DNA from: Homalodisca vitripennis
Lineage: Eukaryota; Arthropoda; Insecta; Hemiptera; Cicadellidae
DNA: 64,000 bases
Assembly (NCBI RefSeq): GCF_021130785.1
Contig: NC_060207.1
Span: 952,501 to 1,016,500 of the forward strand
Direction of reading: 5' to 3'
Shown here in pieces: positions 18,819 to 30,375 of this stretch (positions are counted from its first letter, which is position 1; each line of letters opens with the position of its first letter). A program made the position numbers and the translations under genes. The notes under the pieces are model-generated. The model ran no database searches and was not told the origin of the DNA. It saw only the letters and a list, made by a program, of their open reading frames with translations.

Positions 18819-19084
18819 AAGATTTTTCCTTTATTCGTAGCAGATTTGACAACATTTTACAAAGCACAGCTTAAGAAAGTAGAAGCTCAGATTCGGTTAA
18901 TTTTTCATTCCACAGAGTAATGTACCGATCGCTTTTGGAGACGAACGACTGTAGATTCGGTTAATTTTTCATTGAGATTTGCTGTGTTATTTCTCAGCTT
19001 CCTTTATGGTACATTGAACAGTATTTTACATTGCTTTTCGGTCGGCTCCGAAAGTGCGCCAGGAACCCCATATTACTATCTACT
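18819..19084. repeat. Polinton 1 right terminal inverted repeat
   Basis: About 266 bp, the inverted partner of 3028-3282, ending CCATATTACTATCTACT. Confidence 0.93.
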
Positions 19085-19090
19085 CTCGTA
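19085..19090. repeat. Target-site duplication, right (CTCGTA)
   Basis: Identical to 3022-3027 and immediately outside the right TIR. Confidence 0.9.
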
Positions 19091-19108
19091 TATATATATA
19101 TATATATA

Positions 19109-19140
<32 letters not shown>
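19089..19140. repeat. (TA)n tract between the two Polintons
   Basis: About 50 bp of alternating TA with one interruption. It lies between the Polinton 1 target duplication and the recognisable left TIR of Polinton 2; a similar tract flanks the Polinton 2 right TIR. Confidence 0.9.
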
Positions 19141-19143
<3 letters not shown>

Positions 19144-19456
19144 GGTCCCTAGACCACTTTTCGGGACAATACAATTTCAATTAAAAATACAGTTCTAACA
19201 TTCAATATGAGGAAATAATTTACATTACAGTTCTAACAATAAATTTGAAGAAACTATTTACCATACAATTCTAAAATAACTATGATAATCTGTATTCAAG
19301 CAACCTTTCAAATAAAAATACGGTCTAAGGTCAATAAATAGATCTATGAAAATATTTTTGGGGACTTTTAAAAATCAAATAATGAAAATATACCTTCTAA
19401 ATGCAATTTTAAATTATTATAGTATAACTTCATGGATGGAATAAATTAAATTAAGA
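19141..19456. repeat. Polinton 2 left terminal inverted repeat
   Basis: It matches the reverse complement of 41394-41703 with scattered differences, from TGGGGTCCCTAGACC to ATGGATGGAATAAATTAA. Its outermost 25 bp also resemble the Polinton 1 terminus (TATGGGG, CCT, CACTTTTCGG). Confidence 0.9.
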
Positions 19457-19496
19457 ATATGAACATGTTTAATCTTTTATAATATTATTTCTTAAC

Positions 19497-19801
19497 TTAT
19501 TCAACAAATTTAATCATAACACATTCTTTATCTTTAATAGTTTTCTTTCCAGTAACAATCAAGTGTAATTTATCATTTTTATTCTATTCTTTAATCTTTT
19601 TTTCATCTAAGACATTTACAAATCTATTAGGCAAATGTACTTTATAATGTTCTAAATCTGCAATAATAGTCCAACCATATTTATCTTTCATTCTTTCCAA
19701 ACTAAAAATTCTACATTTCTTATTTCTCCTAATTCATTTAACTTCTTATAATCTTTAAATTTACATTCTCCAATATCATTTAACTCTTTCAAGAACTCCA
19801 T
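19497..19801 (-). pseudogene. OB-fold-like protein remnant (Polinton 2)
   Basis: The minus-strand frame starts MEFLKELNDIGECKF, almost identical to the protein at 17879, behind a TATTAAATGG motif, then is broken by frameshift and stops. The C-terminal KFVE is still readable. It stands at the left end and on the minus strand, while in Polinton 1 it is at the right end and on the plus strand. Confidence 0.75.
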
Positions 19802-19954
19802 TTAATAGGAATAAATTTTAACTAACAAAAATAATTCAGGAAAAATAATATAAAGTAAGACGTAAAAATCATGATTATACATAATGTATTATGTATAATC
19901 ATGATTTTATGTAAGAATTAATATCATATTTTAATTAGATCAAAAAGAAAAAAA

Positions 19955-20446
19955 TTAAAATTTACAAGCTTTAACTTGAGAAATTAATTTGAAGGTAACA
20001 GATAATTTCTTAACACCAATTTCTTTATATCTTTTCTCCAAATGTAATATAAATTTATCAACAGTTTCAGGTTTAAAACTATAATAAAATTCAATACCCA
20101 AGTAATGAAAGAGCAATCGTAATATCTTATCATAATAAATATGTTTATTTATACCAACAAACCTAACATATTCTTTAAATAATGCATTGCTATTCTCATT
20201 TTCTTCATAAGATAATATAAAAGATTTATTCCTAGATCTAAATTCTGTAACAAATTTTGTTTCTTTTTTATCTCCATATTGCAATGTTCTAAACAGATTA
20301 TTCAAACGTGTTAATTTATTTTTACATTTATTAATCTTTTTCTCATATACTATTAAGTTACAATTTTTACAAACTAGAAATATTTTATCAAGAATTTATC
20401 CTCTATTACCACATTGATAACATTTTGAAATAATTATTTCTTCCAT
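19955..20446 (-). pseudogene. Zinc-ribbon/helical protein remnant (Polinton 2)
   Basis: Homologue of the protein at 17354. From the ATGG at 20446 it reads a CYQC...CKNC zinc ribbon with one internal stop, then an open helical part (19955-20305) with NNLFRTLQYGDKKETKFVTEF and YVRFVGINKHIYYDKIL. The tail differs. Retention of all ribbon cysteines and the YY-(E/D)-KI element marks the likely functional core. Confidence 0.75.
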
Positions 20447-20478
20447 TTAAATGGGGAGGTATTTAATATAATTATTTA

Positions 20479-20730
20479 TTCCAAGAAAGTACTTTGGCAA
20501 TAATGTATTTGTTTATATTTCAACAACTGAGATAACCAAAAACCAATGCACGATGTTTCATGATTATAGAAAATTTATATTATTGTATAATTTATTTAGG
20601 ATATTATTTTTATGATTATAAAGATTATTGTGGAAGAAATCGGGATTTTTCATCTGCGAAAGAGTATATTTTTGATGTATTAGAAGGAATGAAAGAGAAT
20701 AATGTGAATTTGGCAAATTATTATTCTTAA
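20479..20730 (+). pseudogene. Remnant of the 80-residue gene (Polinton 2)
   Basis: The plus strand reads VFVYISTTEI, then after a frameshift GRNRDFSSAKEYIFDVLEGM, matching the minus-strand gene at 17087-17329. With the two preceding remnants it completes the inverted three-gene block. Confidence 0.7.
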
Positions 20731-20768
20731 ATAAAAGGATATTTTACTAAATAGTATTTTAGTATTAA

Positions 20769-23700
20769 ATGGTTAGCGAAAAGATTAACTGTCCATATTG
20801 CAACAAAGATCTCTTTAAGAAACATTTTGATAGACATTATAACTCTAAGAAGCACTTAGAAAATACAAAATTAAAAGATAATGAATTTAATTATTTGAAA
20901 GAATGGGCAAAGGATAATTAAATTTATAATTATGAAAAACTAAATTCAGATAAATTAAAAGAATTAAAGAATTCATATAAAAAATAAGGATAATCTAAAT
21001 CTCTTTAATATTGAGAAATTAAAAGATATTGCAATAAAATTATCTCTTAGAAAGATTGATGATCTATCACGAGAAACTGTAATATATAATATTAAAAAAG
21101 TTCAAAAACTTCCAAATCGATTAGATTTAAGAAATACTAGATATCTTCAAGATTTAGCAAGGAAGAATGGATTAATGATTAGTACAAAAACTAGAAGAGA
21201 ATTAATTAAAGAATTAAAGGAACACTTTGAATTACAAAAAAATTTTCCAGATTCAAAAGAAAATATTATTGATATTCAAACAATATCATCTAAGAAAGAA
21301 CATTTTAAAGAATTTATTCTTTCTAATTTAGATGAAAACATTGTTGATCTTTCTCCATATGTAGAATCCAAAAGAGACGAATCCAAAAGATTAATTGAAA
21401 ATATGTTGCAAGAAAATAAAAGTATTAAAGGTCAAACATGTTTAGAATGTGAATATTAAAGAGAATTAGTAGACGGTAATCATCAATCAACATCAATGTA
21501 TTTCCAATTAAAGATAGAAGATATTTTTAATGTTGATGATTTTATTTCAAAGCAATTCGAAAACAATACATTACGTGAGCAAAATAATCAACCAATTTTA
21601 ACTATTTTAAGACTTAATAAACATAATTCTTTAAATGCTGATTGTTATATTGAGTTACCTAGAGAAATACAAAATAAAAAAGCTTGTGTTAATTTTAAAA
21701 ATGATAATGATCAATTTTGTTTTATTTATGCAATTAGATGTGCTGTAGAAAGACCTAAATCTCATCCTGAAAGAATTAAACAATATCAGATTTATTTAAG
21801 AGATGAAATATTTTATGGATTTGACTATCCAATGTCACTAAAAGATATAACAGCTTTTGAAAAAAGAAGTTTTAATCCTAAGTTCAGGTATCCAAAAATG
21901 TCAATAAATATCTTTAGTTATGATGAACAAATAAATATAGTTCCGTTACAGATATCAGAAATTTATGATGCTGAATTAAATATTGATTTATTGTGTGTTA
22001 AGAATGAAGATAGATCTCATTATGTTTTAATAACAGATTTAAATAGATTAGTATGCTCTCAGTTATCTAAACACAAAGAAAGGAAATTTTTGTGTAGGAG
22101 ATGTTTAAGCCATTTCTACAAATCTGGAGATTTAAAAAGATCACTTAGAAATTTGTAAACAACGTGAAGTATGTCAACCAATAATGCCTTTTCCAGGTCA
22201 AACTACAAAATTCTTTAATCATAAAAATAAAATTTCGCATCCTTATGTAATCTATATGGATTTTGAGTCAATTTTAGAAAAAATTCCGACATGTAAAAAT
22301 CAACAACTACGAAGATTCAAAAACATATTCCATATGGATTCACATTATATCTAGTTTCAAATGTAACAAATAAAAAATATAAACCAATATGCTATAGAGC
22401 CAAAAATGACAATGATTGAGTAAATGTTCCTATGAAATTGTTCGAAGAACTTAATAAATTTTCAAAATATATAGCTAAAAAATATAATTCTAAAAACAAA
22501 AAACAAATGAATTTAACCGAAGAAGAGGGAAATTCTTTTCAAACAACAAACATTTGTCATATTTGTGAAACTGAGGTTTTGATGATGAAAAAAGAATAAA
22601 AGTAAGAGATCACTGTCATTTAACAGGAAAATATAGAGGAGCAGCTCATAGTACGTGTCATCTAAATCTTAAATTTCCTCAAAATATTCCAGTTTTCTGT
22701 CATAATATGAGTAATTATGATACTCATTTATATATAAAAGAATTAGCTAAACATAATGGGAATGTACATTTAATTGCAAATACTGATGAAAAAATATATA
22801 AATTATTCTGTGAATTCTGATTATGGATTTGAATTTGAAAATAATAATAAACCTAGAAAATTCATAAAATTCTCATTTGTTGATACATTTAGATTCATGG
22901 CTTCTTCTATTGAAAAATTAGCAAAAAATCTTAAAAAAGACGATTTCAAACATACTAAAAATTTTATAAAAGATGGTAAAATATTGAATGAAATTTTAGA
23001 AAGACATTCAAATGATGAAGACGATATATTTGAAATTCTATCAGGAAAAGGTATATTTCCATATAAATTCATTGATAATATTGAAAAACTTGATTATACA
23101 GAAGAATTAAAAATTCAAGATTTCTATACATTATTAACACATGAGAACATTTCTGATAAAGATTATCAACATTATTTAAAAGTTTGGAATAAATTAAAAG
23201 TTAAAAATCTCGGAAATTATTCAGATTTATATAATATTCAAGATGTTTTATTACTCGCTGATATATTTGAAAATTTTCGGAAAATATGCTTAAATTGTTA
23301 TAAGTTAGACCCTGCTCATTATCTAACTGCTCCAAGTCTTGCTTGGGATGCTATGTTAAAAATAACAAAAATAGAGCTTCAATTAATCCACGAATATGAT
23401 ATGTATTTGATGATTGAAAAAGGTATTCGTGGAGGCATTTCTCAATGTATTAAAAGATATGTGAAAGCAAATAACAAATATTTAAAAGACTTTGATGAAT
23501 CGAAACCTGAAAATTTCTTATTATATGTTGATGCAAATAATTTATATGGTTGGGCATTATTTAAAAAATTACCTTATAATGAAATCAAATGGATGGATCT
23601 AAAAACATATTCAACTAATGAATGGAAGGAAGCAATTTTAGAATTAACAGGAGAAGAAGATTATGGATATATTTTAGAAGTTGATCTCAAATATCCTGAG

Positions 23701-24745
23701 AATTAACATGAATACCATAAGGATTTGCCTCTTGCTCCAGAACATTGTAAAACAAATTATGTACTACTCTTATTAATATTAATAAAACTGAATATTTTAT
23801 TCATTCCAGAAATTAAAAATATTATTTAGAACAAGGAATGATTTTAAAACATGTGAATAGAGTTATTGCATTTGACCAGAAGCCTTTCATGAAAGAATAC
23901 ATAGATTTTAATACAAATATGAGAAGTAAAGCTTCAAGTGACTTTGAAAAAGATTTTTATAAATTAATGAATAATTCTGTTTTTGGAAAGTCAATGGAAA
24001 ATCTTCAAAATAGACGCAACATTAAATTAGGAAACGAAGAATTTTCGATGAAACAATCTAAGAAGACTAATTTTAAATCTTTTAAAATGTTTGATAAAAA
24101 CTGTATTGCTAGTCATATGTACAAGCAGAAAGTAAAGTTTAATAAATCAATTTACATTGGCTTTTCAGTTCTCGATCTTTCGAAATTATTAATGTATGAG
24201 TTCTATTATGATAAGTTAAAGAAATATGATCTAAATTTGAAGCTATATTATATGGATACTGATTCATATTTTCTAGAAATGAAACGTGATCCTTACAAAA
24301 TTATTAAAGAAAATATAAATGAGTTTGATACAAGTGATTATCCTAAAAATCATGAATGTTTTGATGGTAAAAATAAGAAAGTTATTGGTAAGTTCAAAGA
24401 TGAGCTTAGTGGAGAAATTTTAGAAGAATTTTGTGGCTTAAGGGCAAAAATGTATTCATATAAATATCAAGATAAGAATCCAGTTAGATGTAAAGGAATT
24501 AAGAGAAGTGTTGTAAATAAAACAATAAATATGGATAACTTTAAGAGATGTCTATTTGAAGATCAAGTAGAATTTAGAGAAATGACGTGCATTAGAAGTT
24601 ATAATCATCCATTATATACGATAACATTCAACAAACTAGCACTGAGCTCGAAAGATGACAAACGAATTGTTCTAGAAAATTAGATCGAAACAGTACCATA
24701 TGGATATAAACGTGAAATTAAAACAGATATTTCAAAGAGTTAAAC
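20769..24745 (+). pseudogene. polB: Protein-primed DNA polymerase B remnant (Polinton 2)
   Basis: Starts behind TATTAAATGG with the CxxC...H...H finger (CPYCNKDLFKKHFDRHYNSKKH) and runs the full length of the gene. It is broken at many places, for example stops near 20920, 21459, 22158 and 23706, and frameshifts near 22130, 22590 and 23755. Long open pieces are 21175-21459, 21496-22158, 22774-23706 and 23838-24683. Polymerase motif A (DANNLYGW), B (NSVFGKSMEN) and C (YMDTDSY) are preserved in the pieces. Confidence 0.93.
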
Positions 24746-24769
24746 AAAGTTGGAAACTTTGATATATAA

Positions 24770-25772
24770 ATGGAACATGATTTAATACATTGTCACAAGT
24801 GTAAGAAAAAAAACTAAAAATATAGATTCTAAAATTGTTCGAACTCAAAATGGATTATATAGAATTGCAGAAAAGTGTCGAAAATGCAAAACTAATAAAA
24901 GTAAATTTATAAAAAATCCTGAGAAAAAACCAGTAGTTAAAAAGGAATTAAAAGATAAAAAAGAAATTGAGATTGAAGCTAAAGAAATTCATGCACCTCT
25001 TAGGAAGAAATTTATAAGGAAAAAAATTATAACATTAGGAATTGATGATTTATGGGCAGCAGATTTAGTTATAATGTCTAATTATTCGGATCAAAATGAT
25101 GGATTCAAGTATATGCTAAATGTTATAGATACTTTTTCAAAATATGGTTGGTCAAGGAGAAAAAATGGAAAAGATGTTTCTTAAGCATTTGAAGATATAA
25201 TCCAAGATGCAATTAAAATCAATCACAAAGCTCCAAATCTTCTCCATACAGCTAAGGGATTAGAATTTAAGAATAAAGATTTTAATGATGTTTTTAGAAA
25301 ATATAACATAAAACTTTATCATAGTGGGAATGAAGAAAAATCTAGCATTATTGAAAGAAACAGCATAACTCAAAATGAGAGAATGAAAGTAATTTTCGAG
25401 ATTAATAAGAATTTTAAATGGATTGATATTCTTAAATATATAGTAAAGGATTATAATAATACTTTTCATAGCACTATAAAAATGAAACCAAAAGATGTAA
25501 ATAAAGAAGCTGAAAAAGAATTATTGGAAACTGTTTTCAAGTATATTCCACCAGATATTCACACGAAAACCAAATTTAAGTCAATGATTATGTAAGAATT
25601 GTAAGTAAAAAACAAAAATTTTCGAACAAATATAAAAACAATTGGTCAAGAGAAATCTTTGTGGTTTATCAGATTAATAACACAGATCCAGTAACTTATA
25701 GTATAAAAGATTTAAATAATGAAGAAATAACTGGAAGTTTTTACAAATATGAATTCAGAAAGTCAAACTATA
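24770..25772 (+). pseudogene. int: Integrase remnant (Polinton 2)
   Basis: Aligned throughout with the integrase at 7358, including the N-terminal zinc ribbon. It has a frameshift near 24812, a stop near 25182 and one near 25591. The second catalytic Asp is lost (LLHTAKG where copy 1 has LLHTDKG). This copy cannot be active. Confidence 0.9.
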
Positions 25773-25790
25773 AAAATTTTTCTGTATAAA

Positions 25791-26163
25791 TTGAGTCTCA
25801 AAAGAAGTGTAAAATATGTCAAGAATTTAGAGTTTTTGAAGAATTTTCTAAAAATAAGAATACCAAAGATGGATTATACTATTATTGTAAGGATTGTAAT
25901 AAGAAATATAGAAAAGATTTATATGATAAAATGGGAAAATTATCCTTGGAAGAGAAAGAATGCACACGGTGTAAAATATAGTTAAGAATATTTCTGAATT
26001 TAACAATTGGCATTATAGTAAATATAAAAAACAAGCCTATTGCAAAGAATGTATCAGAGAAATCTTTGCTAGACCAGTTCATTGCTTATGCGGAAGAGAA
26101 ATTCAACAATTCTATAATCTTAAAAGACATTTACAAACAAACTATCATAATTCACGATTTTAG
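25791..26163 (+). pseudogene. Zinc-finger protein remnant (Polinton 2)
   Basis: A single counterpart of the two tandem zinc-finger genes at 8389 and 8806. The start codon is TTG after TCTGTATAAA, and there is a stop at about 25979. Cysteine pairs and the C-terminal CLCG...HLQTNYH finger remain. It shows that the tandem pair in Polinton 1 is a lineage-specific duplication, or that Polinton 2 lost one copy. Confidence 0.75.
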
Positions 26164-26969
26164 TAAAATTTATTAACATTTTCATCGTGTAATTTAGATA
26201 TCTTATACATCAGTCGAGATTTAGACATATTTGTGGTAAAATAATTTCCGTTGTATAAAATATTTAAAGATTCTTTCATTTGATTATAAAGATTTATACT
26301 ATTTTGATCACTATGTCTTAATAACATTTCCATTTCTGGGTAATGAATTTCAATTTCTTTCAATCGTTTTGGTATTTCTCTTTTTTGAGCTCTGATAACA
26401 TAATAAGGATATTCCCACATGTGATTCTTTTTTATTGAAACAAAAACATGGTGTTTTTTCTTATCAAAATCCTTACAAACAAGGTCTGGTTTCATTAAGT
26501 CAATTTTTACACTTTGTTTTGCGATTATTTCAGTTTTTATTTCATCTTTAATTTGCAAGTGTTTAACTTTGTCCTCTAAATATTTAAAATTTTTTTCAAG
26601 TTTGTACTCAGAAAATTTTATAATAGGGGGCAAAACATCTTTCATAACCCACTTTTTAAACAATTTCGCTTCTGATTTATTAGATCTCAATATTAATGAA
26701 TATAATCCAGATTCATTGATAAAAACAGTATCTTTTCTAATAAAGTTTTGGGGGCACTCGAGTGAACCCAAAGATTTTAAGTCGAAATATGATATTTTGT
26801 CTTCATTATCGACATGATCTCTAACTGTTTTCTTCGTATTTTCATATTCTAAAATTTCTGCAACATCTTTCGCCTTAAACCAAAATTCATTATTCTTGTC
26901 TATAAGTGTAAGGATCTGTTTGTTATTGAATGTAAGTTGATTATTGAGTAGATCAACAACTGAATCCAT
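26160..26969 (-). CDS. bro: BRO family protein, intact (Polinton 2)
   Basis: A 269-residue intact protein, the same length as the copy at 9128-9937 despite many substitutions. Bro-N (FWFKAKDVAEILEYEN, ESGLYSLILRSNKSEAKLFK) and the C-terminal KKKHHVFVSIKKNHMWEYPY domain are both complete. The start has TTTCTATCTAAATGG (minus strand). It is one of only a few unbroken genes in an otherwise ruined element. Confidence 0.92.
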   Translation of the reverse strand: MDSVVDLLNNQLTFNNKQILTLIDKNNEFWFKAKDVAEILEYENTKKTVRDHVDNEDKISYFDLKSLGSLECPQNFIRKDTVFINESGLYSLILRSNKSEAKLFKKWVMKDVLPPIIKFSEYKLEKNFKYLEDKVKHLQIKDEIKTEIIAKQSVKIDLMKPDLVCKDFDKKKHHVFVSIKKNHMWEYPYYVIRAQKREIPKRLKEIEIHYPEMEMLLRHSDQNSINLYNQMKESLNILYNGNYFTTNMSKSRLMYKISKLHDENVNKFY

Positions 26970-27039
26970 TTAGATAGAAACATTTTTAACTAGTAATTTT
27001 CATTTTGAGAATAAAGCCCAGATTCATTAATGAAAATAG

Positions 27040-27985
27040 TGTTTTCTTTGATATTTTTGTGGTGGTTTAAATACCCCCACATAATCTTTTACTAAAATAC
27101 TGAAATGTATCATAAATTTCAACTCATTTTTATTCTTTTTTCAATCTTAAATACGAGTATATTGTTGTTTTACTGTCATTATTCAATAAATTTCCTTCCG
27201 AGTCTTGAATAGTTAGAATTCTTTTAATATTTTTTCTAATTGGAATATTATCGATTTCATTCGGTTTTTCACTGATTTTTGATCCATAAGCAACATTTGG
27301 GTAAAATTTGTATAAAATTTCAGATTCTTTGTGAAGATGTTCAGAATGATTTTCAAAACTAGGTTCAACAAGATTACAATGTACTTCAATTACATCGAAC
27401 GGTCTAAATTTTGGCGTTTTATTTCCTAAATATACCTGATTTGGCTCAATAGTTTCTTGAACAAACCCTAATGAATATACTATAATTGCTGAAAACATTA
27501 TTCTTACTGGTGTTTTCTTTGATATTTTTGTGGTGGTTTAAATACCCCCACATAATCTTTTACTAAAATACTGAAATGTATCATAACTTTCAACTCATTT
27601 TTATTCTTTTTTCAATCTTAAATACGAGTATATTGTTGTTTTACTGTCATTATTCAATAAATTTCCTTCCGAGTCTTGAATAGTTAGAATTCTTTTAATA
27701 TTTTTTCTAATTGGAATATTATCGATTTTATTCGGTTTTTCACTGATTTTTGATCCATAAGCAACATTTGGGTAAAATGTGTATAAAATTTCAGATTCTT
27801 TGTGAAGATGTTCAGAATGATTTTCAAAACTAGGTTCAACAAGATTACAATGTACTTCAATTACATCGGACGGTCTAAATTTTCCTAAATATACCTGATT
27901 TGGCTCAATAGTTTCTTGAACAAACCCTAATAAATATACTATAATTGCTGAAAACATTATTGTTACTGGTGATTTTACTTGAATT
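27040..27985. repeat. 471-bp tandem duplication in the penton region
   Basis: GTTTTCTTTGATATTTTTG occurs at 27041 and again at 27512, and the following sequence is nearly identical, so the C-terminal half of the penton gene plus its flank is present twice. Confidence 0.85.
27130..27498 (-). pseudogene. Truncated penton duplicate (Polinton 2)
   Basis: Encodes only the C-terminal 122 residues of the penton (VIEVHCNLVEPS through TIYSYLRL), created by the 471-bp tandem duplication. Confidence 0.8.
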
Positions 27986-28320
27986 TTGTTAAAGAGATAA
28001 TTTTTTTGCATTTCAAACTTGTTTTCGTCAAAGTTTAAAGATTTATCTGATTGTTTGAATGTTTTCAGATAATTTTTAAAGGAATTTTTTATTTGATCGA
28101 AGGTATAATATCCTTTGTTTAAACCACAGTATTTTGTTATGTTCTTCTCACTAAATCCTATACAATAAGGAGAACTTTCACTAATATTTATTACAAAATT
28201 ATCAGAATAAAAATCACTTAAACCAATAAAATAATTTGATTCTTCCTCTAAATGAATATGATGTTCTAAGTTTAAAACTAATTTAGAGCTTTCTGAAGTC
28301 AATTTGAACAGTTTATTTTC
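27601..28320 (-). pseudogene. Penton / minor capsid protein without start codon (Polinton 2)
   Basis: The coding frame is full length and open, but the start codon used in Polinton 1 is gone: the minus strand reads ATAAAC where the element 1 gene has its ATG. The open frame continues upstream to 28398 across the ATPase start region, which is unlikely to be a genuine N-terminus. A small deletion removes part of the NKTPKFRPF region. Confidence 0.75.
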
Positions 28321-28890
28321 GTTATTTAAATGGAGAAATTTGTAAAGCAAAAAGGTCAGATAAAACTTCAAACGTTTGAAGAAAATATGAAAGATCAACC
28401 AATCAGATTGTTAATTGTTGGTTCAAGTGGATGTGGAAAAACAACTTTATTATTGAATTTCATCTACAATAGATTAATTCCCTATTCAAATTTATATGTT
28501 TTTAGTAAATCTTTAGAACAAGATGCATAAAAAAAAATTACAACAAAGATTTGAAAATATTGAGAAAAACTTAAGCAAAAAATATCACATAATGATTATG
28601 ATAAATATTATAATGATTCTGAGGACATAGTTCCATTAAGCGAATGTAAACCAAATTCTTTAATCGTTTTCGATGATTGTATTTTAGAAAATCAAGACAT
28701 TATTAAGGAATATTTCGTAATGTCTCTACATAAAAATATCTCTTGCATTTATCTTTCTCAATGCTTTTCAAAGGTTGATAAGCAAGTTATAAGAAATAAT
28801 TTAAATATGATTTGTATTTTTAAACAAGATGATGACTACACTAAAAAGATTTACAATAATTATGTTGGTTCTGACATGCGTTATGATCAA

Positions 28891-28901
28891 TTTAATGAGT
28901 T
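28891..28901. repeat. LINE target-site duplication, left
   Basis: TTTAATGAGTT, repeated at 34061-34071 just after the LINE A-tail. Confidence 0.85.
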
Positions 28902-29600
28902 TCCCCGTGGGGGACTGGCATCCTCATCGGCATCAGCCACTGTCCCAGATGGGATCGTGGGTGATGTACCATCCTCGTCTTGTGCTGCAACTTCTAAGGG
29001 AGTGGCAGGGCAAGGGGAGGAAGCCACCTTCCCTTGTCACTATTCCAGTGACAAGGGTAGAAAACCTTTTCCCCTCTTGGGTTGGCCCTGAAATTGATAG
29101 TAGTTACCTATCCCTTCCTTTCCTGATGGTCCCACCCCTACTTTACCAATAACCCCAGACTAAGGTATTATGCGACCCATGCTGAGAGTCTCGTGGCACT
29201 GGGGGTATATTCAGTGTCTACAACGGAGCCTTCTGGGAACCAGGGGACACCCAGTCGTAATTACCCTTATCTTCCTAATCAGGTCACTGGGAAGATGGAC
29301 TGCAAATACCCGGTTCTCGTGGGATCAAATGGGATGGAGAATGAAAAACTAAAGTAAACAAAAACAAAACTGAAACTCAAGAGGTAAGCGAAACCCAACC
29401 AGAAGAGCTACCGATTGAGCAACTAAGAGTGTCTGAGATGACCCCAATGGAGGAAGACAGACTTCTCTTGTCAGAAGGCGAAGTTCGGCCGGAATAGCCA
29501 AAAAAGAAGCGGCTCTAGAGAGGCGAACTACGAAAGCGGAGGATAGAAGAGGCTATCGCTAGACGTGAGCCGATAATCCCCCGGAAAGAAAGGCAGAAGA
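28902..29600 (+). other. LINE 5' untranslated region
   Basis: A GC-rich leader before ORF1. Small open frames here have no recognisable domain. Confidence 0.5.
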
Positions 29601-29626
29601 GGTGGGAAGAGAAAAACCGAGCTCTG

Positions 29627-30372
29627 ATGAAACCACACAACGAAGCCGGTTCCTCAAAAGGGAACTTGGTTGTTGTTGGGGCCTCAGAGCAAGGGAAAAC
29701 TCATTCCGTACCAGCCCAAAAACAACAAACCCCAAGCTATGCAGGTGTGAAGAGGCTGCGATCGCAGCTGACACCTGAAGAACAAGCAAAGGGAGGGGAG
29801 AAAAGAAGGAAGGGACATGATGGAGGTGTCACTAAGAAGACACCCGAAACATATGCCGAAAGGATCTCTGTGGAGAAGCTGGCTATTGTCCGGCTCGAAC
29901 ACCCAGAAGAGAAGCTATCGACGGAAGAAGCCAACAACCTGAAGAAAGTGCTGGGCAAACGCGCCTTTAAGGGCAAAAACGTTAGGATGTCCAGCTGTTA
30001 TGTTGAAGGTGGAGCGATAGTGGTCGGCTGTGTTAACACAGAAACAAAGGTGTGGCTGGAGAAGCAGGTCCAGGAGCTGAGTCCTTTCGAAGTTCAGCTA
30101 AAAGCCTGGTAAGGATGTTCAAAGTATCAACTTTTATCCCTAAGGACATCGAGGTGGACAGCAAGCAAGGGCTGTTCGAAGCCCTCAAAAACCAGAATGA
30201 CCTTGACACGGATCAATGGACTGCTGTTGGAGGGAAATAAAGCACCAACGGCGAATTCCTGGTCCTTCATGAGAACGAAGACTCCCTAAAGAAGCTGAAG
30301 ACTCTGGCGATGCGCCCATTTTTGGGTAGCGACAGGATTACCTTCAAGCTGCAGGGAGGTAACGATCAATAG
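29627..30372 (+). pseudogene. LINE ORF1 (gag-like, DUF4780-type)
   Basis: A Lys/Glu-rich N-terminus, then a globular domain with LAIVRLEHPEEKLSTEEAN and a V-GCVNTETKVWLE strand pattern. The first stop is at 30110-30112 and another at about 30238; homologous-looking coding continues to 30372 (FKVSTFIPKDIEVD, FLVLHENEDSLKKL). ORF1 proteins coat the LINE RNA. Assignment to the DUF4780 type is from pattern memory. Confidence 0.6.
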
Positions 30373-30375
30373 TGG

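Larger units (their letters stand above)
3028..19084 (+). mobile_element. Polinton/Maverick (adintovirus-like) element 1, complete
   Basis: A 16,057-bp element bounded by terminal inverted repeats that begin AGTAGATAGTAATATGG and by perfect 6-bp target duplications. It encodes protein-primed PolB, retroviral-like integrase, packaging ATPase, adenain-like protease, hexon and penton homologues, a phospholipase A2 core protein and BRO, which is the adintovirus-type Polinton gene set. Size and duplication length fit the family. Known lesions: a frameshift in PolB (about 7075), a 1-bp insertion in the ATPase (about 11115), a nonsense codon in the core gene (12703) and a nonsense codon in the hexon (16551). 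Few lesions and intact duplications suggest recent insertion. Confidence 0.96.

Noticed and set aside
28321..28398. N-terminal extension of the Polinton 2 penton
   Set aside because: It reads backwards through the ATPase start and arises because the normal start codon is lost.
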